Positions 35,319-44,615 of a DNA stretch of 64,000 nt are shown piece after piece (within the stretch, counting starts at the first letter, position 1; every line of letters starts with the position of its first letter). A program made the position numbers and the translations under genes. The stretch is from Burkholderia seminalis DSM 23518 (GTDB taxonomy: Bacteria > Pseudomonadota > Gammaproteobacteria > Burkholderiales > Burkholderiaceae). The stretch is from positions 1-64,000 of the forward strand of contig NZ_CADFDK010000004.1 in NCBI RefSeq assembly GCF_902832885.1, given 5' to 3'. The notes under the pieces were generated by a model that made no database searches, was not told the DNA's origin, and saw only the letters and a list, made by a program, of their open reading frames with translations.

Positions 35319-36746
35319 ATGGCATCCACCCAGCCCGACCCGCTCACGGCAGCAGGCGCCGCCCGCCCCGCGGCGATCGACCCCGGCTCCATCTCGGCGC
35401 GCCTCGACCGCCTGCCGCCGACCCGCAGCGTCTGGAAGCTCGTCGTGCTGCTGAGCCTCGGCTTCTTCTTCGAACTCTACGACCTGCTGTACAGCGGCTA
35501 CGTCGCGCCCGGGCTCGTGAAAAGCGGCATCCTGTCGGCGACGACGCACGGCCTGTTCGGCACCACGGGCGTCGCGAGCTTCATCGCCGCACTGTTCTCC
35601 GGGTTGTTCATCGGCACGATCGCATGCGGCTTCCTTGCCGACCGCTTCGGCCGCCGCGCGATCTTCACGTGGTCGTTGCTGTGGTACACGGTCGCCAACG
35701 TCGTGATGGCATTCCAGGACACCGCGGCCGGGCTGAACTTCTGGCGCTTCGTCGTCGGTCTCGGCCTCGGCGTCGAGATGGTGACGATCGGCACGTACAT
35801 CTCCGAGCTCGTGCCGAAGCAGATCCGCGGCCGCGCGTTCGCGTGCGAACAGGCGGTCGGCTTCGTCGCGGTGCCGGTGGTCGCGTTCCTCGCGTACCTG
35901 CTCGTGCCGCATGCGCCGCTCGGCCTCGACGGCTGGCGCTGGGTCGTGCTGATCGGCGCGCACGGCGCGCTGTTCGTGTGGTGGATTCGCCGAGAGTTGC
36001 CGGAAAGCCCGCGCTGGCTCGCGCAGCAGGGGCGCGTCGACGAAGCCGACCGCATCATGCGCGCGCTCGAGGCGAAGGTCGAAGCCGAATACGGGCGGCC
36101 GCTGCCGCCGCCCGCGCCGGCCGAACCCGTGCCGCCGCGCGGCAGCTTCCGCGATATGTGGGTGCAGCCGTATCGCAGCCGCACGATCATGATGACGATC
36201 TTCAACGTGTTCCAGACGGTCGGCTTCTACGGCTTCGCGAACTGGGTGCCGACGCTGCTGATCAAGCAAGGCATCACGATCACGTCGAGCCTGATGTATT
36301 CGAGCGTGATCGCGCTCGCGGCGCCGATCGGCCCGCTGATCGGCCTCGTGATCGCCGACCGCTTCGAGCGCAAGTCGGTGATCGTCGCGATGGCGGCGGC
36401 GATCGTCGTCTGCGGGCTGCTGTTCAGCCAGACGACGGTGGGCGCGTTCCTGATCGTGCTCGGCATTGGCCTCACGCTCGCGAGCAACATCATGTCGTAC
36501 AGCTTCCACGCATACCAGGCCGAGCTGTTCCCGACGTCGATCCGCGCACGGGCAGTCGGCTTCGTCTATTCGTGGAGCCGCTTCTCGGCGATCTTCTCGT
36601 CGTTCGTGATCGCGGCCGTGCTGAAAGGCTTCGGCACGTTCGGCGTGTTCGCGTTCATCGCGGGCGCGATGGTGATCGTGATGGTCGCGATCGGGTTCAT
36701 GGGCCCGCGCACGAAGGGCATCGCGCTCGAAACCATTTCGAAGTAG
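35319..36746 (+). CDS. MFS transporter (sugar-porter/aromatic-acid-like)
   Basis: This is a 475-residue, 12-helix inner-membrane transporter. 'FFFELYDLLYSGYVAPGL' in TM1, 'GFLADRFGRRAIF' (motif A), 'RFVVGLGLGVEMVTIGTYISELVPKQIRGRA' and 'PESPRWLAQQGR' place it near the sugar-porter/SV2-like group of proton symporters. The central loop is proline-rich ('RPLPPPAPAEPVPPRG', about residues 253-268). It starts at ATG 35319. No enzyme or regulator gene accompanies it, so the substrate cannot be inferred. Confidence 0.87.
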   Translation: MASTQPDPLTAAGAARPAAIDPGSISARLDRLPPTRSVWKLVVLLSLGFFFELYDLLYSGYVAPGLVKSGILSATTHGLFGTTGVASFIAALFSGLFIGTIACGFLADRFGRRAIFTWSLLWYTVANVVMAFQDTAAGLNFWRFVVGLGLGVEMVTIGTYISELVPKQIRGRAFACEQAVGFVAVPVVAFLAYLLVPHAPLGLDGWRWVVLIGAHGALFVWWIRRELPESPRWLAQQGRVDEADRIMRALEAKVEAEYGRPLPPPAPAEPVPPRGSFRDMWVQPYRSRTIMMTIFNVFQTVGFYGFANWVPTLLIKQGITITSSLMYSSVIALAAPIGPLIGLVIADRFERKSVIVAMAAAIVVCGLLFSQTTVGAFLIVLGIGLTLASNIMSYSFHAYQAELFPTSIRARAVGFVYSWSRFSAIFSSFVIAAVLKGFGTFGVFAFIAGAMVIVMVAIGFMGPRTKGIALETISK

Positions 36747-37201
36747 TCGGCAGGTACGCACGCGTGTCGCTTCGTTTGTGCGACATGCGTGCAATACGGT
36801 TTCGATGGGGACAACGCGTCGCCGGGATGATTTGGCATGCAAATTGATTTGACGGGGAGTCGTTTCATATCGAACGCGCCGAACCGCCGAATCCACAAGC
36901 GTGACACGCAACGAAGCCGCAAACGGCAACGAGTTGAAACAAAGCGTGACGAAGCGCAAATCCACCGCCAAACCACGACTTCCGTCGCTGCCGATTCTTC
37001 CGTCGGCGCGTAAAATGAAGGGCCTGACGACTCATTAGCCGCCATCGGACCGCACGCGTTGCATCAGCGAACGGCTCCGCCGCGAAGAGGCGTCGGCGCC
37101 GGGCGCGCATGATGCGCCAGACGTGTCGATGGCTTGCGCGGAAGATGCGCCGCTCGCAACAGCACCACGCGGCGGCCGGATCGGCCGATGGCTTCGAACG
37201 T
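36747..37201. other. Intergenic stretch upstream of the L,D-transpeptidase gene
   Basis: About 455 bases precede the chosen ATG. The transpeptidase frame is open upstream to 37109, but those residues precede the signal peptide and look untranslated. I see no hairpin, promoter pair or small gene that stands out. Confidence 0.4.
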
Positions 37202-38416
37202 ATGATGCTTTCCAGCTTGTCGCGGCGAATTTCGAAGTCGCGCCGTCGTACCCGCACAGTCGCCGCGTATGCGTCGCTCGCTGTCGTGCTGCCCGTTTCC
37301 ATTCTTGCCGGGTTGCCTGCCTTCGCCGCATCCGACGCTTCGTCGTCCGTTGCTCCGTCATCCTCATCAGTGGCATCGCCCGCGTCGACGGCTTCTCATG
37401 CGCACCCGGGCTCGTCCGTGCATGCGTTGCCAGGTACATCGCCCGCACCGTCCGCCCCCGCGGCATCGCACGTGCATCATGCAGCGCCGGCCAGCGCGGC
37501 ATCGGCCGCTTCCGGCGCTTCTTCCGCAGCTTCTACAGCCGAACCCGCATCGGCTGCATCCGCCACCACCGCCAGCGAGGCCGAAGCCCCCGCGCCGACC
37601 CCGCCGCGCCGGCATCCGCCCCTATCGGCCGAGGAAGCGAAGAACGCGACGGCGCGCGCCGTCGACATGCGCAAGCGCTTCACGCAGGAAGTCACCCGCC
37701 GATTGAGCGTGCCCGCGAGCGAACAGCGCGCCTACGGCGAGCGGCTCCAGAAGGCGCTCGTCGACGCGGACCTCGGCGACCTCGCCGGCGAATACGTCGC
37801 GATGGTCGACCGCGCACCGAACGTGCAGGCGCTGTTCATCTACTTCCGCGCCACGCCGGCCAATGCGTGGCTGATGATCGGCGCCTCGCCGGTCGGCACG
37901 GGGCTGCCGGGCAAGTACGACCATTTCCTGACGCCGCTCGGCGTGTTCCATCACTCGCCCGACAACATGGATTTCCGCGCCGAAGGCACGACGAACGAGA
38001 ACGGCATTCGCGGTTATGGCCGCCGCGACATGCGCATCTACGACTTCGGCTGGGTGGACGGAGAACGCGGCTGGGGCAAGGGCGGCGTGTCGCCGATGCG
38101 CTTCCAGATGCATGCGACCGATCCCGACCGCCTCGAAGCGCTGCTCGGCATCCGGCATTCGAAGGGCTGCGTGCGGATTCCCGCGTCGCTGAACGCATTT
38201 TTCGACCGCCACGGCCTGCTCGACGACGATTACCAGGCGCGTGTCGAAGCCGGCAAGTCGCTGTGGGTGCTGCCGCGCGATCGCGACATCACGCCGATCG
38301 CGGGTCGTTATCTGGTCGTGATCGACAGCGCGCGCAAGGCGCGCCCGGCCTGGGCGCCGATGCCGGGGCGCAACGCATGGTCGAAGGTGCCGAAGGGCGG
38401 CGACACGGCGGACTGA
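37202..38416 (+). CDS. L,D-transpeptidase (YkuD domain), exported
   Basis: This is a 404-residue cell-wall enzyme that forms 3-3 peptidoglycan cross-links or attaches proteins to peptidoglycan in the periplasm. It has a basic N-terminus and signal peptide (about residues 1-42, ending LPAFAAS), then an Ala/Ser/His/Pro-rich low-complexity linker (about 43-140), then the catalytic domain. The active-site motif is H319-S-K-G-C323-V-R, with C323 as nucleophile. Start ATG 37202 (immediately followed by another ATG) is chosen because it gives a normal signal peptide. It stands alone; the porin gene follows after 162 bases. Confidence 0.88.
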   Translation: MMLSSLSRRISKSRRRTRTVAAYASLAVVLPVSILAGLPAFAASDASSSVAPSSSSVASPASTASHAHPGSSVHALPGTSPAPSAPAASHVHHAAPASAASAASGASSAASTAEPASAASATTASEAEAPAPTPPRRHPPLSAEEAKNATARAVDMRKRFTQEVTRRLSVPASEQRAYGERLQKALVDADLGDLAGEYVAMVDRAPNVQALFIYFRATPANAWLMIGASPVGTGLPGKYDHFLTPLGVFHHSPDNMDFRAEGTTNENGIRGYGRRDMRIYDFGWVDGERGWGKGGVSPMRFQMHATDPDRLEALLGIRHSKGCVRIPASLNAFFDRHGLLDDDYQARVEAGKSLWVLPRDRDITPIAGRYLVVIDSARKARPAWAPMPGRNAWSKVPKGGDTAD

Positions 38417-38449
38417 TCGCCGGCCGCCGAACGCGGAGGGAATGCAGGG

Positions 38450-38525
38450 ATGAGAATAAATCCGTTTTATTAATACATAAGAAAAGCAAACTTTTATTAT
38501 CCGATCCGGGTTCGTATAGTCGAGT
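38450..38525 (+). promoter_or_regulatory. AT-rich promoter region of the porin gene
   Basis: A sharply AT-rich segment (including AATAAATCCGTTTTATTAAT and CTTTTATTAT) sits 60-130 bases ahead of the porin ATG in an otherwise GC-rich region. TATAGT at 38516-38521 could serve as -10. Exact hexamers are not certain. Confidence 0.4.
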
Positions 38526-38578
38526 CCAGTTTCGCGGAACCCCGCCGCGCCTGGCCCACCACCGACCACACGACCCGC

Positions 38579-39691
38579 ATGAAAACTCTCTACAAGCTCG
38601 CTCCGCTCGCGATGCTCGGCGCCTTCGCGACCCATGCCGGTGCGCAAAGCAGCATCACGCTGTACGGTCTCATCTCGGCCGGCGTCGGGTTCGCGACCAA
38701 CCAGGGCGGCAAGAACGCCTGGCAGGCGCTGTCCGGCACGAACCAGAACCCGCGCTGGGGGCTGAAGGGCAAGGAGGATCTGGGGCAGGGGCTGTCCGCG
38801 GTCTTCCAGCTCGAGAACGGCTTCAACGTGATGACGGGCACGGCCGCGCAGAACGGCCGCGAGTTCGGGCGCATGGCCTATGTCGGCCTCGCCGACCGCA
38901 CCTACGGTTCGCTGACGTTCGGCCGCCAGTACGATGCGATCCACGACTACATCGGGCCGGTGATCATCGCGAGCAACGGCGTGAACATCGGCGACAACGA
39001 CAACGGCTACAACGACATCCGCGTGCAGAACTCGGTGAAGTACGTGAGTCCCGTCTACTACGGCCTGAAATTCACCGCGCTGTACGGCTTCAGCAACGCG
39101 ACCGGCTTCGCGAACAACAGCGCGTACAGCTTCGGGCTCGGCTACGAGCAGGGCGCGCTGCGCTGGAGCGCCGTCTATGCGCAGTACAACCATCCGTACA
39201 GCGCGACGAACCAGGACGGCGCGATCGCGAACGACTATGCGTCGCCGCTGCTGATCTTCAGCAAGAGCGCGATGTCGCCGGCCGCGTATGCCAGCCGGCA
39301 GCGGATCGCGGGCACGGGCGGTTTCTACACGATCGGCCGCGCGCAGTTCGCCGCGATGTTCACCGACGTGCGCTACGATTACCTCGACAATTCGCATCTG
39401 CACCTGCAGAACCTGGGGGTGAACGTCGTCTACACGATGACGCCGCAGCTCTTCCTCGGCGCCGCGTACGCGTTCACGAACGGCAAGTACGACGTGATCG
39501 ACAAGCGTCCGAAATGGCACCAGGTGAACCTGCAGGCCGACTACTTCCTGTCGAAACGCACCGACGTCGCGCTGACGGTGATCGCGCAGCAGGCGGCCGG
39601 CGACGCGGACCACGCGCAGATCTTCGCGTACGCGCGCTCGACCGGCACGCGCCAGATGATGGCGACGCTCGGCGTCCGGCACGTATTTTGA
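38579..39691 (+). CDS. General porin (Burkholderia/Neisseria Gram-negative porin family)
   Basis: This is a 370-residue outer-membrane trimeric porin. It has a signal peptide of about 22 residues (ends THAGA), then the typical first strand 'QSSITLYGLISAGVGF'. 'RWGLKGKEDLGQGLSAVFQLENGF', 'FGRQYDAIHDYIG' (eyelet loop L3 region) and the C-terminal phenylalanine (VRHVF) are all as expected for a 16-strand barrel. It lies 85 bases upstream of an exported nucleoside hydrolase gene on the same strand and may supply nucleosides to the periplasm. Confidence 0.92.
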   Translation: MKTLYKLAPLAMLGAFATHAGAQSSITLYGLISAGVGFATNQGGKNAWQALSGTNQNPRWGLKGKEDLGQGLSAVFQLENGFNVMTGTAAQNGREFGRMAYVGLADRTYGSLTFGRQYDAIHDYIGPVIIASNGVNIGDNDNGYNDIRVQNSVKYVSPVYYGLKFTALYGFSNATGFANNSAYSFGLGYEQGALRWSAVYAQYNHPYSATNQDGAIANDYASPLLIFSKSAMSPAAYASRQRIAGTGGFYTIGRAQFAAMFTDVRYDYLDNSHLHLQNLGVNVVYTMTPQLFLGAAYAFTNGKYDVIDKRPKWHQVNLQADYFLSKRTDVALTVIAQQAAGDADHAQIFAYARSTGTRQMMATLGVRHVF

Positions 39692-39776
39692 GCGCCCCCA
39701 ATCCTGCCGCCTCGCGCCTGGCCCCCCGGAGGCAGGAAAACGTGGGGCGGCCCGGCGTTTTCTCGAGAGCCCGACC

Positions 39777-40829
39777 ATGACTCATCCGATCGCATCCCGC
39801 CGCACCTTCCTGAAACTGTCCGCCGCGCTGGCCGGCACCGCGCTGCTGCCCGAGGCGGGCGCGTTCGCGGCCGGCGGCGACGCTGCGCGCCGCACGGTGA
39901 TCATCGATACCGACCCGGGGCAGGACGACGCCATCGCGATCCTGCTCGCGCTGGGCGCGCAGGACCGGCTCGACGTGCGAGCGCTGACGGCCGTCGCGGG
40001 TAACGTGCCGCTCGACCTGACCGAACGCAACGCGCGGATCATCCGTGACTGGGCCGGCCGCACGAAGACGCTGCCGGTCTATGCGGGCTGCCCGCGCCCG
40101 CTCGTGCGCGATCTCGTGACGGCCGCGAACGTGCACGGCAGGACGGGGCTCGAAGGCGTCGAACTGCACGAGCCGCGCGCGCCGCTTGCTGCCGGCCACG
40201 CCGTGTCGTACCTCGTCGATACGCTGAGCCGCGCGGCGCCGAACAGCGTGACGCTGTGCGCGCTCGGCCCGCTGACCAACCTCGCGACCGCGCTGGTCGA
40301 GGCGCCGCGGATTCGCGGCGCGCTGCGCGAAATCGTGCTGATGGGCGGCGCGTTTTTCGAGCGCGGCAACATCACGCCGGCCGCCGAGTTCAACATCTAC
40401 GTCGATCCGCAGGCGGCCGAAGTCGTGTTCGGCAGCGGCGTGCCGATCGTCGTGCTGCCGCGCGACGTCGCGGTGAAGGCGCCGATCACGCCGGCGCGCG
40501 TCGCGCCGTTCCGCGCGCTCGGCAACCGCTGCGGCGCGATCGTCGCGGACATCATGGATGCCGAGCTCGCATACAACAAGAAGCGGCGCGGCGTCGAAGA
40601 GGCGCCGATGTACGACCCGACGGCCGTCGGCTATCTCGTCGATCCGACGCTGTTCGGCGGGCGCAAGGTGAACGTGGTGGTCGAGACGACCGGCCAGTGG
40701 ACGCTCGGCGAGACGATCGTCGACTGGAACGGGCGCAGCGGCCGTGCGGCGAATGCAACGTGGATCAACGAGGTCGATGCGGACCGCTTCTACGCGACGC
40801 TCGTCGAGCGCATCGCGAAGCTGCCTTGA
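39777..40829 (+). CDS. Nucleoside hydrolase (IUNH family) with Tat signal
   Basis: This 350-residue enzyme cleaves nucleosides to free base and ribose. A textbook twin-arginine signal, S7-R-R-T-F-L-K, and a hydrophobic core (residues 13-24) predict folding in the cytoplasm and export to the periplasm. The calcium-binding motif DTDPGQDD is at residues 44-51, and 'LGPLTNLATAL', 'MGGAFFERGNITPAAEFNIYVDP' match the inosine-uridine-preferring family. ATG 39777. It sits in a row with a porin and, beyond a LysR gene, an AzgA permease and a deaminase, which indicates purine-nucleoside salvage. Confidence 0.92.
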   Translation: MTHPIASRRTFLKLSAALAGTALLPEAGAFAAGGDAARRTVIIDTDPGQDDAIAILLALGAQDRLDVRALTAVAGNVPLDLTERNARIIRDWAGRTKTLPVYAGCPRPLVRDLVTAANVHGRTGLEGVELHEPRAPLAAGHAVSYLVDTLSRAAPNSVTLCALGPLTNLATALVEAPRIRGALREIVLMGGAFFERGNITPAAEFNIYVDPQAAEVVFGSGVPIVVLPRDVAVKAPITPARVAPFRALGNRCGAIVADIMDAELAYNKKRRGVEEAPMYDPTAVGYLVDPTLFGGRKVNVVVETTGQWTLGETIVDWNGRSGRAANATWINEVDADRFYATLVERIAKLP

Positions 40830-40863
40830 GCCCAGCGCGCAGGGCGCCGCGCGGTGAACGCGA

Positions 40864-41775
40864 TCAGATGTGCTTTGCAATCCACTCGCGGCACGCGCGC
40901 ACATGCGGACCGCGATCGTCGGCGGCGAGCGAGATCAGCGAGATCGCTCGCGTGACGCGCGGTTTGTCCACGCGCAGCGCGACGAGTTCGGGATCGTGCA
41001 GATGCATCGTGTAGAGGCTCGGCAGCACGGCGGTCGCGAGGCCGTTGCGCGCAAGTGCGTAGAGCGGTTCGGTGTATTCCATCCGGTACGTGACGTTCAG
41101 GCGCAACTTGCCGGCGCCGCCGGTGCGATGCAGCGATTCGCTGACGCTGCCGCGCACGAACACCGCGAGCTCGCGATCGACGAGCTTCGCCCACGTGACG
41201 CTCTTCGCGCGGGCGAGCGGATCGTCGTGCCGCACGACGATCACGATCTCGTCCTCGAACAGCTGCTGGTAGCGCAGCGTGCCGTCGTCGCTGTCCGGCT
41301 CGCGCACGCCGATGCCGAGATCCGCGACGCCGTCGCGCACGGCTTCGACGAGCGCGCTGTTCGGCAGGTCGGTGAGCGTGAAGCGCAGCGTCGGACGCGT
41401 GCCGCGCAGCGTGTTGAGCGCGGGCAGCAGGCGGCCCGCGACCGACGGGATGAACGCGATGCGCACGGTCTGAATGCGTTCGCCGATGAGCCGCGTCATG
41501 TCGTCGAAGGTGCCGCGGGCCTGGTTGAGCAGTCGTTCGGCGAGCGGCAGCACGGCTTCGCCCGCGGTGGTGAGCGTAAGGCGATGCGCGGTACGCGCGA
41601 ACAGGCGCCCGCCGAGCAGGAATTCGATCTGGCGGATCGACGCGGTGAGCGCGGGCTGGGTGAGCGACAGCGCCTGCGCGGCCTGCGTGAAGCTGCGTGC
41701 GTGGGCGAGCACGACGAAGTGCTGGACCTGCCGCAGCGTGAGCGCGGGCAGCAGCGACGAGCGGTCGGACGACAT
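40864..41775 (-). CDS. LysR-family transcriptional regulator of the purine salvage block
   Basis: This is a 303-residue LysR regulator with a winged helix at about residues 10-70 ('SFTQAAQALSLTQPALTASIRQIE') and an effector domain ('VRIAFIPSVAGRLLPAL'). It converges on the nucleoside hydrolase gene (34-base gap) and is divergent from azgA (94 bases), so it probably controls the permease and deaminase. TATAAG at 41810-41815 with no good -35 is a likely activator-dependent promoter for azgA. The start at ATG 41775 is preferred over an upstream extension. Confidence 0.88.
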   Translation of the reverse strand: MSSDRSSLLPALTLRQVQHFVVLAHARSFTQAAQALSLTQPALTASIRQIEFLLGGRLFARTAHRLTLTTAGEAVLPLAERLLNQARGTFDDMTRLIGERIQTVRIAFIPSVAGRLLPALNTLRGTRPTLRFTLTDLPNSALVEAVRDGVADLGIGVREPDSDDGTLRYQQLFEDEIVIVVRHDDPLARAKSVTWAKLVDRELAVFVRGSVSESLHRTGGAGKLRLNVTYRMEYTEPLYALARNGLATAVLPSLYTMHLHDPELVALRVDKPRVTRAISLISLAADDRGPHVRACREWIAKHI

Positions 41776-41869
41776 CGGGCAATAACGGTCGGGATGCGGT
41801 ACGCGGCAGTATAAGACCGCGCCGCGGGAACCGACACAGGACAATATTCGGAATCACAGGAGAACCACC

Positions 41870-43219
41870 ATGACAGCGACTGACACGATCCCGGCGCGTG
41901 CGCCGGCCAACTGGCTCGAACGCCGCTTCGCGCTCGCCGCGCGCGGCACGAGCGTGCGCACCGAGACGATCGCCGGCGTCACGTCGTTCCTCGCGGCCGC
42001 GTACCTGCTCGTCGTGATTCCGTCGCTGCTCGCGACCGGCGGAATGGAGCGCGGCGCGGCGACGACGGCGACCATCGTCGTGTTCGTGTTGTTCACGACG
42101 CTGATGGGGCTCTACGCGAACCTGCCGTTCCTCGTCGGCCCCGGCATCGGCGGCTCGGTGATCATCGGCGTGACGCTCGCGACGACGGAACACGTCGGCT
42201 GGCAGACGGGCCTCGGCATCGCATGCGTGTCGGGCGTGCTGTTCTTCCTGCTGACGATACTCGGCGCGCGCGGCGTGGTGGTGCGGCTGATTCCGGTGCA
42301 GATCAAGCTCGGGCTCGGCGCGTCGATCGGGTTGTTCGTCACGATGCTCGGGCTGCGCAACGCGGGGATGGTCGTCGCGAATGCGAAGACCAACGCGTTC
42401 GCGCTCGGCGACTTCTCGCGGCCGGGCGCGCTCGTCGCGCTGACCGGCCTCGCGGTGGCGATCGTGCTGCAGGCGCGCAAGGTGCCCGGTGCGATCCTGA
42501 TCGCGATCCTCGCCGCGGCCGCGGCCGGCGTGCCGCTGGGCGTCACGCACCTGCCCGCGTCGTTCGTGTCGCTGCCGCACAGCATCGCGCCGATCGCGTT
42601 CAAGCTCGATATCGGCAGCGCGTTGAGCCTTGCGGCCGCGCCGTACCTGTTCGCGTTTTTCGCGGCGGAATTCTTCTCGACGCTCGGCACCGCGCTCGCG
42701 GTCGGCGCGAAGGCAAACCTGCTCGACGAGCAGGGCAACCTGCCGAACATCAACCGGCCGTTCCTCGTCGACTCGCTCGCCGCGACGCTCGGGCCCGTGT
42801 TCGGCATCCCGGCGCTCACGGCGCTGATCGAATCGGCCGCGGGCGTCGAGGCCGGCGGCCGCAGCGGGCTGTCGTCGCTGGCCGCGGCCGTGCTGTTCGC
42901 CGCGATGCTGCTGTTCGTGCCGGTCGCGCTCGCGATCCCGAAGGAGGCGACGGCGCCGGCGCTGATCCTGATCGGGCTGTCGATGTTCGCGACGATCCGC
43001 CATACGCATTTCGACGATTTCACCGATGCGCTGCCCGTGATGTCGATGGTGCTGCTCACGCTGATGTCGAACAGCTTCGGCACCGGCATCGCGGGCGGGC
43101 TGCTGTGCTACGTGCTCGTCAAGCTGCTGGCCGGCCGCTGGCGCGACGTGTCGTGGGGGCTCGTCGTGCTCGCGATTCCGCTCGGCTATTACTTCTGGAC
43201 CGTCGTGAAGCCGCACTGA
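41870..43219 (+). CDS. AzgA-type purine permease (NCS2 family)
   Basis: This is a 449-residue inner-membrane proton symporter of the AzgA (COG2252) branch that imports adenine, guanine or hypoxanthine. Markers are 'GVTSFLAAAYLLVVIPSLL', 'PGIGG', 'AAEFFSTLGTALAVG' and 'IESAAGVEAGGRSGL'. The last is the conserved substrate-site region (usually ESxxGxxxGGRTG). ATG 41870 has AGGAGA five bases upstream. The deaminase gene follows after 47 bases on the same strand, so the two form an operon. It would carry the base released in the periplasm by the exported nucleoside hydrolase. Confidence 0.92.
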   Translation: MTATDTIPARAPANWLERRFALAARGTSVRTETIAGVTSFLAAAYLLVVIPSLLATGGMERGAATTATIVVFVLFTTLMGLYANLPFLVGPGIGGSVIIGVTLATTEHVGWQTGLGIACVSGVLFFLLTILGARGVVVRLIPVQIKLGLGASIGLFVTMLGLRNAGMVVANAKTNAFALGDFSRPGALVALTGLAVAIVLQARKVPGAILIAILAAAAAGVPLGVTHLPASFVSLPHSIAPIAFKLDIGSALSLAAAPYLFAFFAAEFFSTLGTALAVGAKANLLDEQGNLPNINRPFLVDSLAATLGPVFGIPALTALIESAAGVEAGGRSGLSSLAAAVLFAAMLLFVPVALAIPKEATAPALILIGLSMFATIRHTHFDDFTDALPVMSMVLLTLMSNSFGTGIAGGLLCYVLVKLLAGRWRDVSWGLVVLAIPLGYYFWTVVKPH

Positions 43220-43266
43220 GGGACGGCTTTCGCGACGCACAGGCACTACCGAAAAAAGAGACTGAC

Positions 43267-44367
43267 ATGAAGGGAACACCAGGCAACGTCCCGCCCGCGC
43301 GCACGGGCATCGAGATCACGCCGGCCCACCGGGCCTTCTTCCACGCGCTGCCGAAGGTCGAGCTGCATTGCCACCTGCTCGGCGCGGTGCGGCACGACAC
43401 GTTCGTCGCGCTCGCGGCGCGCAGCGGCGCGCCGATCGAGCGCGCGGAGATCGATGCGTTCTACGCACGCGGCGAGAAGCCGGTCGGCGTGCTGCACGTG
43501 CTGCGGGCGCTCGACAAGTATCTGCTCACGCAGCCCGACGATTTGCGGCGGATCGCTTACGAGTATCTGGAAGATGCGGCCGCGCACCATGTCCGGCATG
43601 CGGAATTCTTCTGGAATCCGACAGGTACGGTGCGCGTGTCGGGCATCGCGTATGCCGATGCGCAGGCCGCGATCGTGACGGCGATCCGCGATGCCGCGCG
43701 CGATTTCGGGATCGGCGCGCGCCTGATCCCGAGCATCGACCGCGAGCAGGATCCCGACGAGGCGGTCGAAATCGTCGAGTGGATGAAGGCGAATCGCGCG
43801 GACGAAGTCGCGGGGATCGGCATCGACTATCGCGAGAACGACCGGCCGCCGGAACTGTTCTGGAAGGCGTACCGCAATGCACGTGCGGCCGGTTTCCGCA
43901 CGACCGCGCACGCGGGCGAGTTCGGGATGCCGTGGCGCAACGTCGAGACGGCCGTCGATCTGCTGCAGGTCGATCGCGTCGATCACGGCTATACGATCGT
44001 CGACAACCCCGACCTGTGTGCGCGCTATGCGGAGCGCGGGATCGTCTTCACCGTCGTGCCGACGAATTCGTACTATCTGCGCACGCTGCCGCCGGAGCAA
44101 TGGGCGGAACGGCATCCGATGCGCAAGATGCCGGGCCTCGGGCTGAAGATCCATCCGAACACCGACGACCCGACGCTTCACAAGGTCAATCCGAGCGAAG
44201 CGTGGGAACTGATGCTCAGCCATTTCGGCTTCACCGTGGCCGACCTGAAGCAGTTCATGCTGAACGGGATCGACGGCGCGTGGGTCGATGACGTGACGAA
44301 GGCTGCGTGGCGCGCCGCATGGGCGCCGGAGTTCGACGCGCTGGCCGCCACGCTCGCGGCGGGCTGA
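43267..44367 (+). CDS. Adenosine/adenine deaminase family protein
   Basis: This is a 366-residue zinc metallohydrolase of the adenosine-deaminase family. Zinc ligands and catalytic residues are visible: H34-C-H36 (VELHCHLLG), 'HAGE', 'VDHG' and 'NTDDP'. It deaminates a 6-aminopurine to the 6-oxo form. Whether it acts on adenosine or on adenine is not settled by sequence. Its operon with a base permease, plus a periplasmic nucleoside hydrolase next door, favours a base (adenine or modified adenine) as substrate. ATG 43267 with AAGAGA upstream. Confidence 0.9.
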   Translation: MKGTPGNVPPARTGIEITPAHRAFFHALPKVELHCHLLGAVRHDTFVALAARSGAPIERAEIDAFYARGEKPVGVLHVLRALDKYLLTQPDDLRRIAYEYLEDAAAHHVRHAEFFWNPTGTVRVSGIAYADAQAAIVTAIRDAARDFGIGARLIPSIDREQDPDEAVEIVEWMKANRADEVAGIGIDYRENDRPPELFWKAYRNARAAGFRTTAHAGEFGMPWRNVETAVDLLQVDRVDHGYTIVDNPDLCARYAERGIVFTVVPTNSYYLRTLPPEQWAERHPMRKMPGLGLKIHPNTDDPTLHKVNPSEAWELMLSHFGFTVADLKQFMLNGIDGAWVDDVTKAAWRAAWAPEFDALAATLAAG

Positions 44368-44615
44368 GTACGCGCGCGCACGCTGTTCGGCCGGTAGCTC
44401 GACCGGTCGGCGCTTCGTCCGGATGGGTTCAGGCCGTGCCCGGCCGAAGCAGGATGCCGCGCACGTGTTCCGGCGTCTTCCCGCTGTGCGCCGCGGGCTG
44501 GCATACCTCGGTCGCGTTCGCTATATTGGCGCCCGGCGGCGCCCGATCGTGTCGCCGCCGCCGCGCGCGCCCGCGCCGGCATTCCGACAACAATACGAAC
44601 GCTGAGAGGCCCGCC

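Noticed and set aside
39692-39776. Terminator between the porin and nucleoside hydrolase genes
   Set aside because: A CCTGCC/GGCAGG hairpin can form but it is loose and followed by A rather than T, so it is not convincing.
44307-44615. Upstream extension of the small secreted protein gene to 44307
   Set aside because: It would bury the signal peptide in the middle of the protein and overlap the end of the deaminase gene; the GTG at 44616 has a proper ribosome-binding site.
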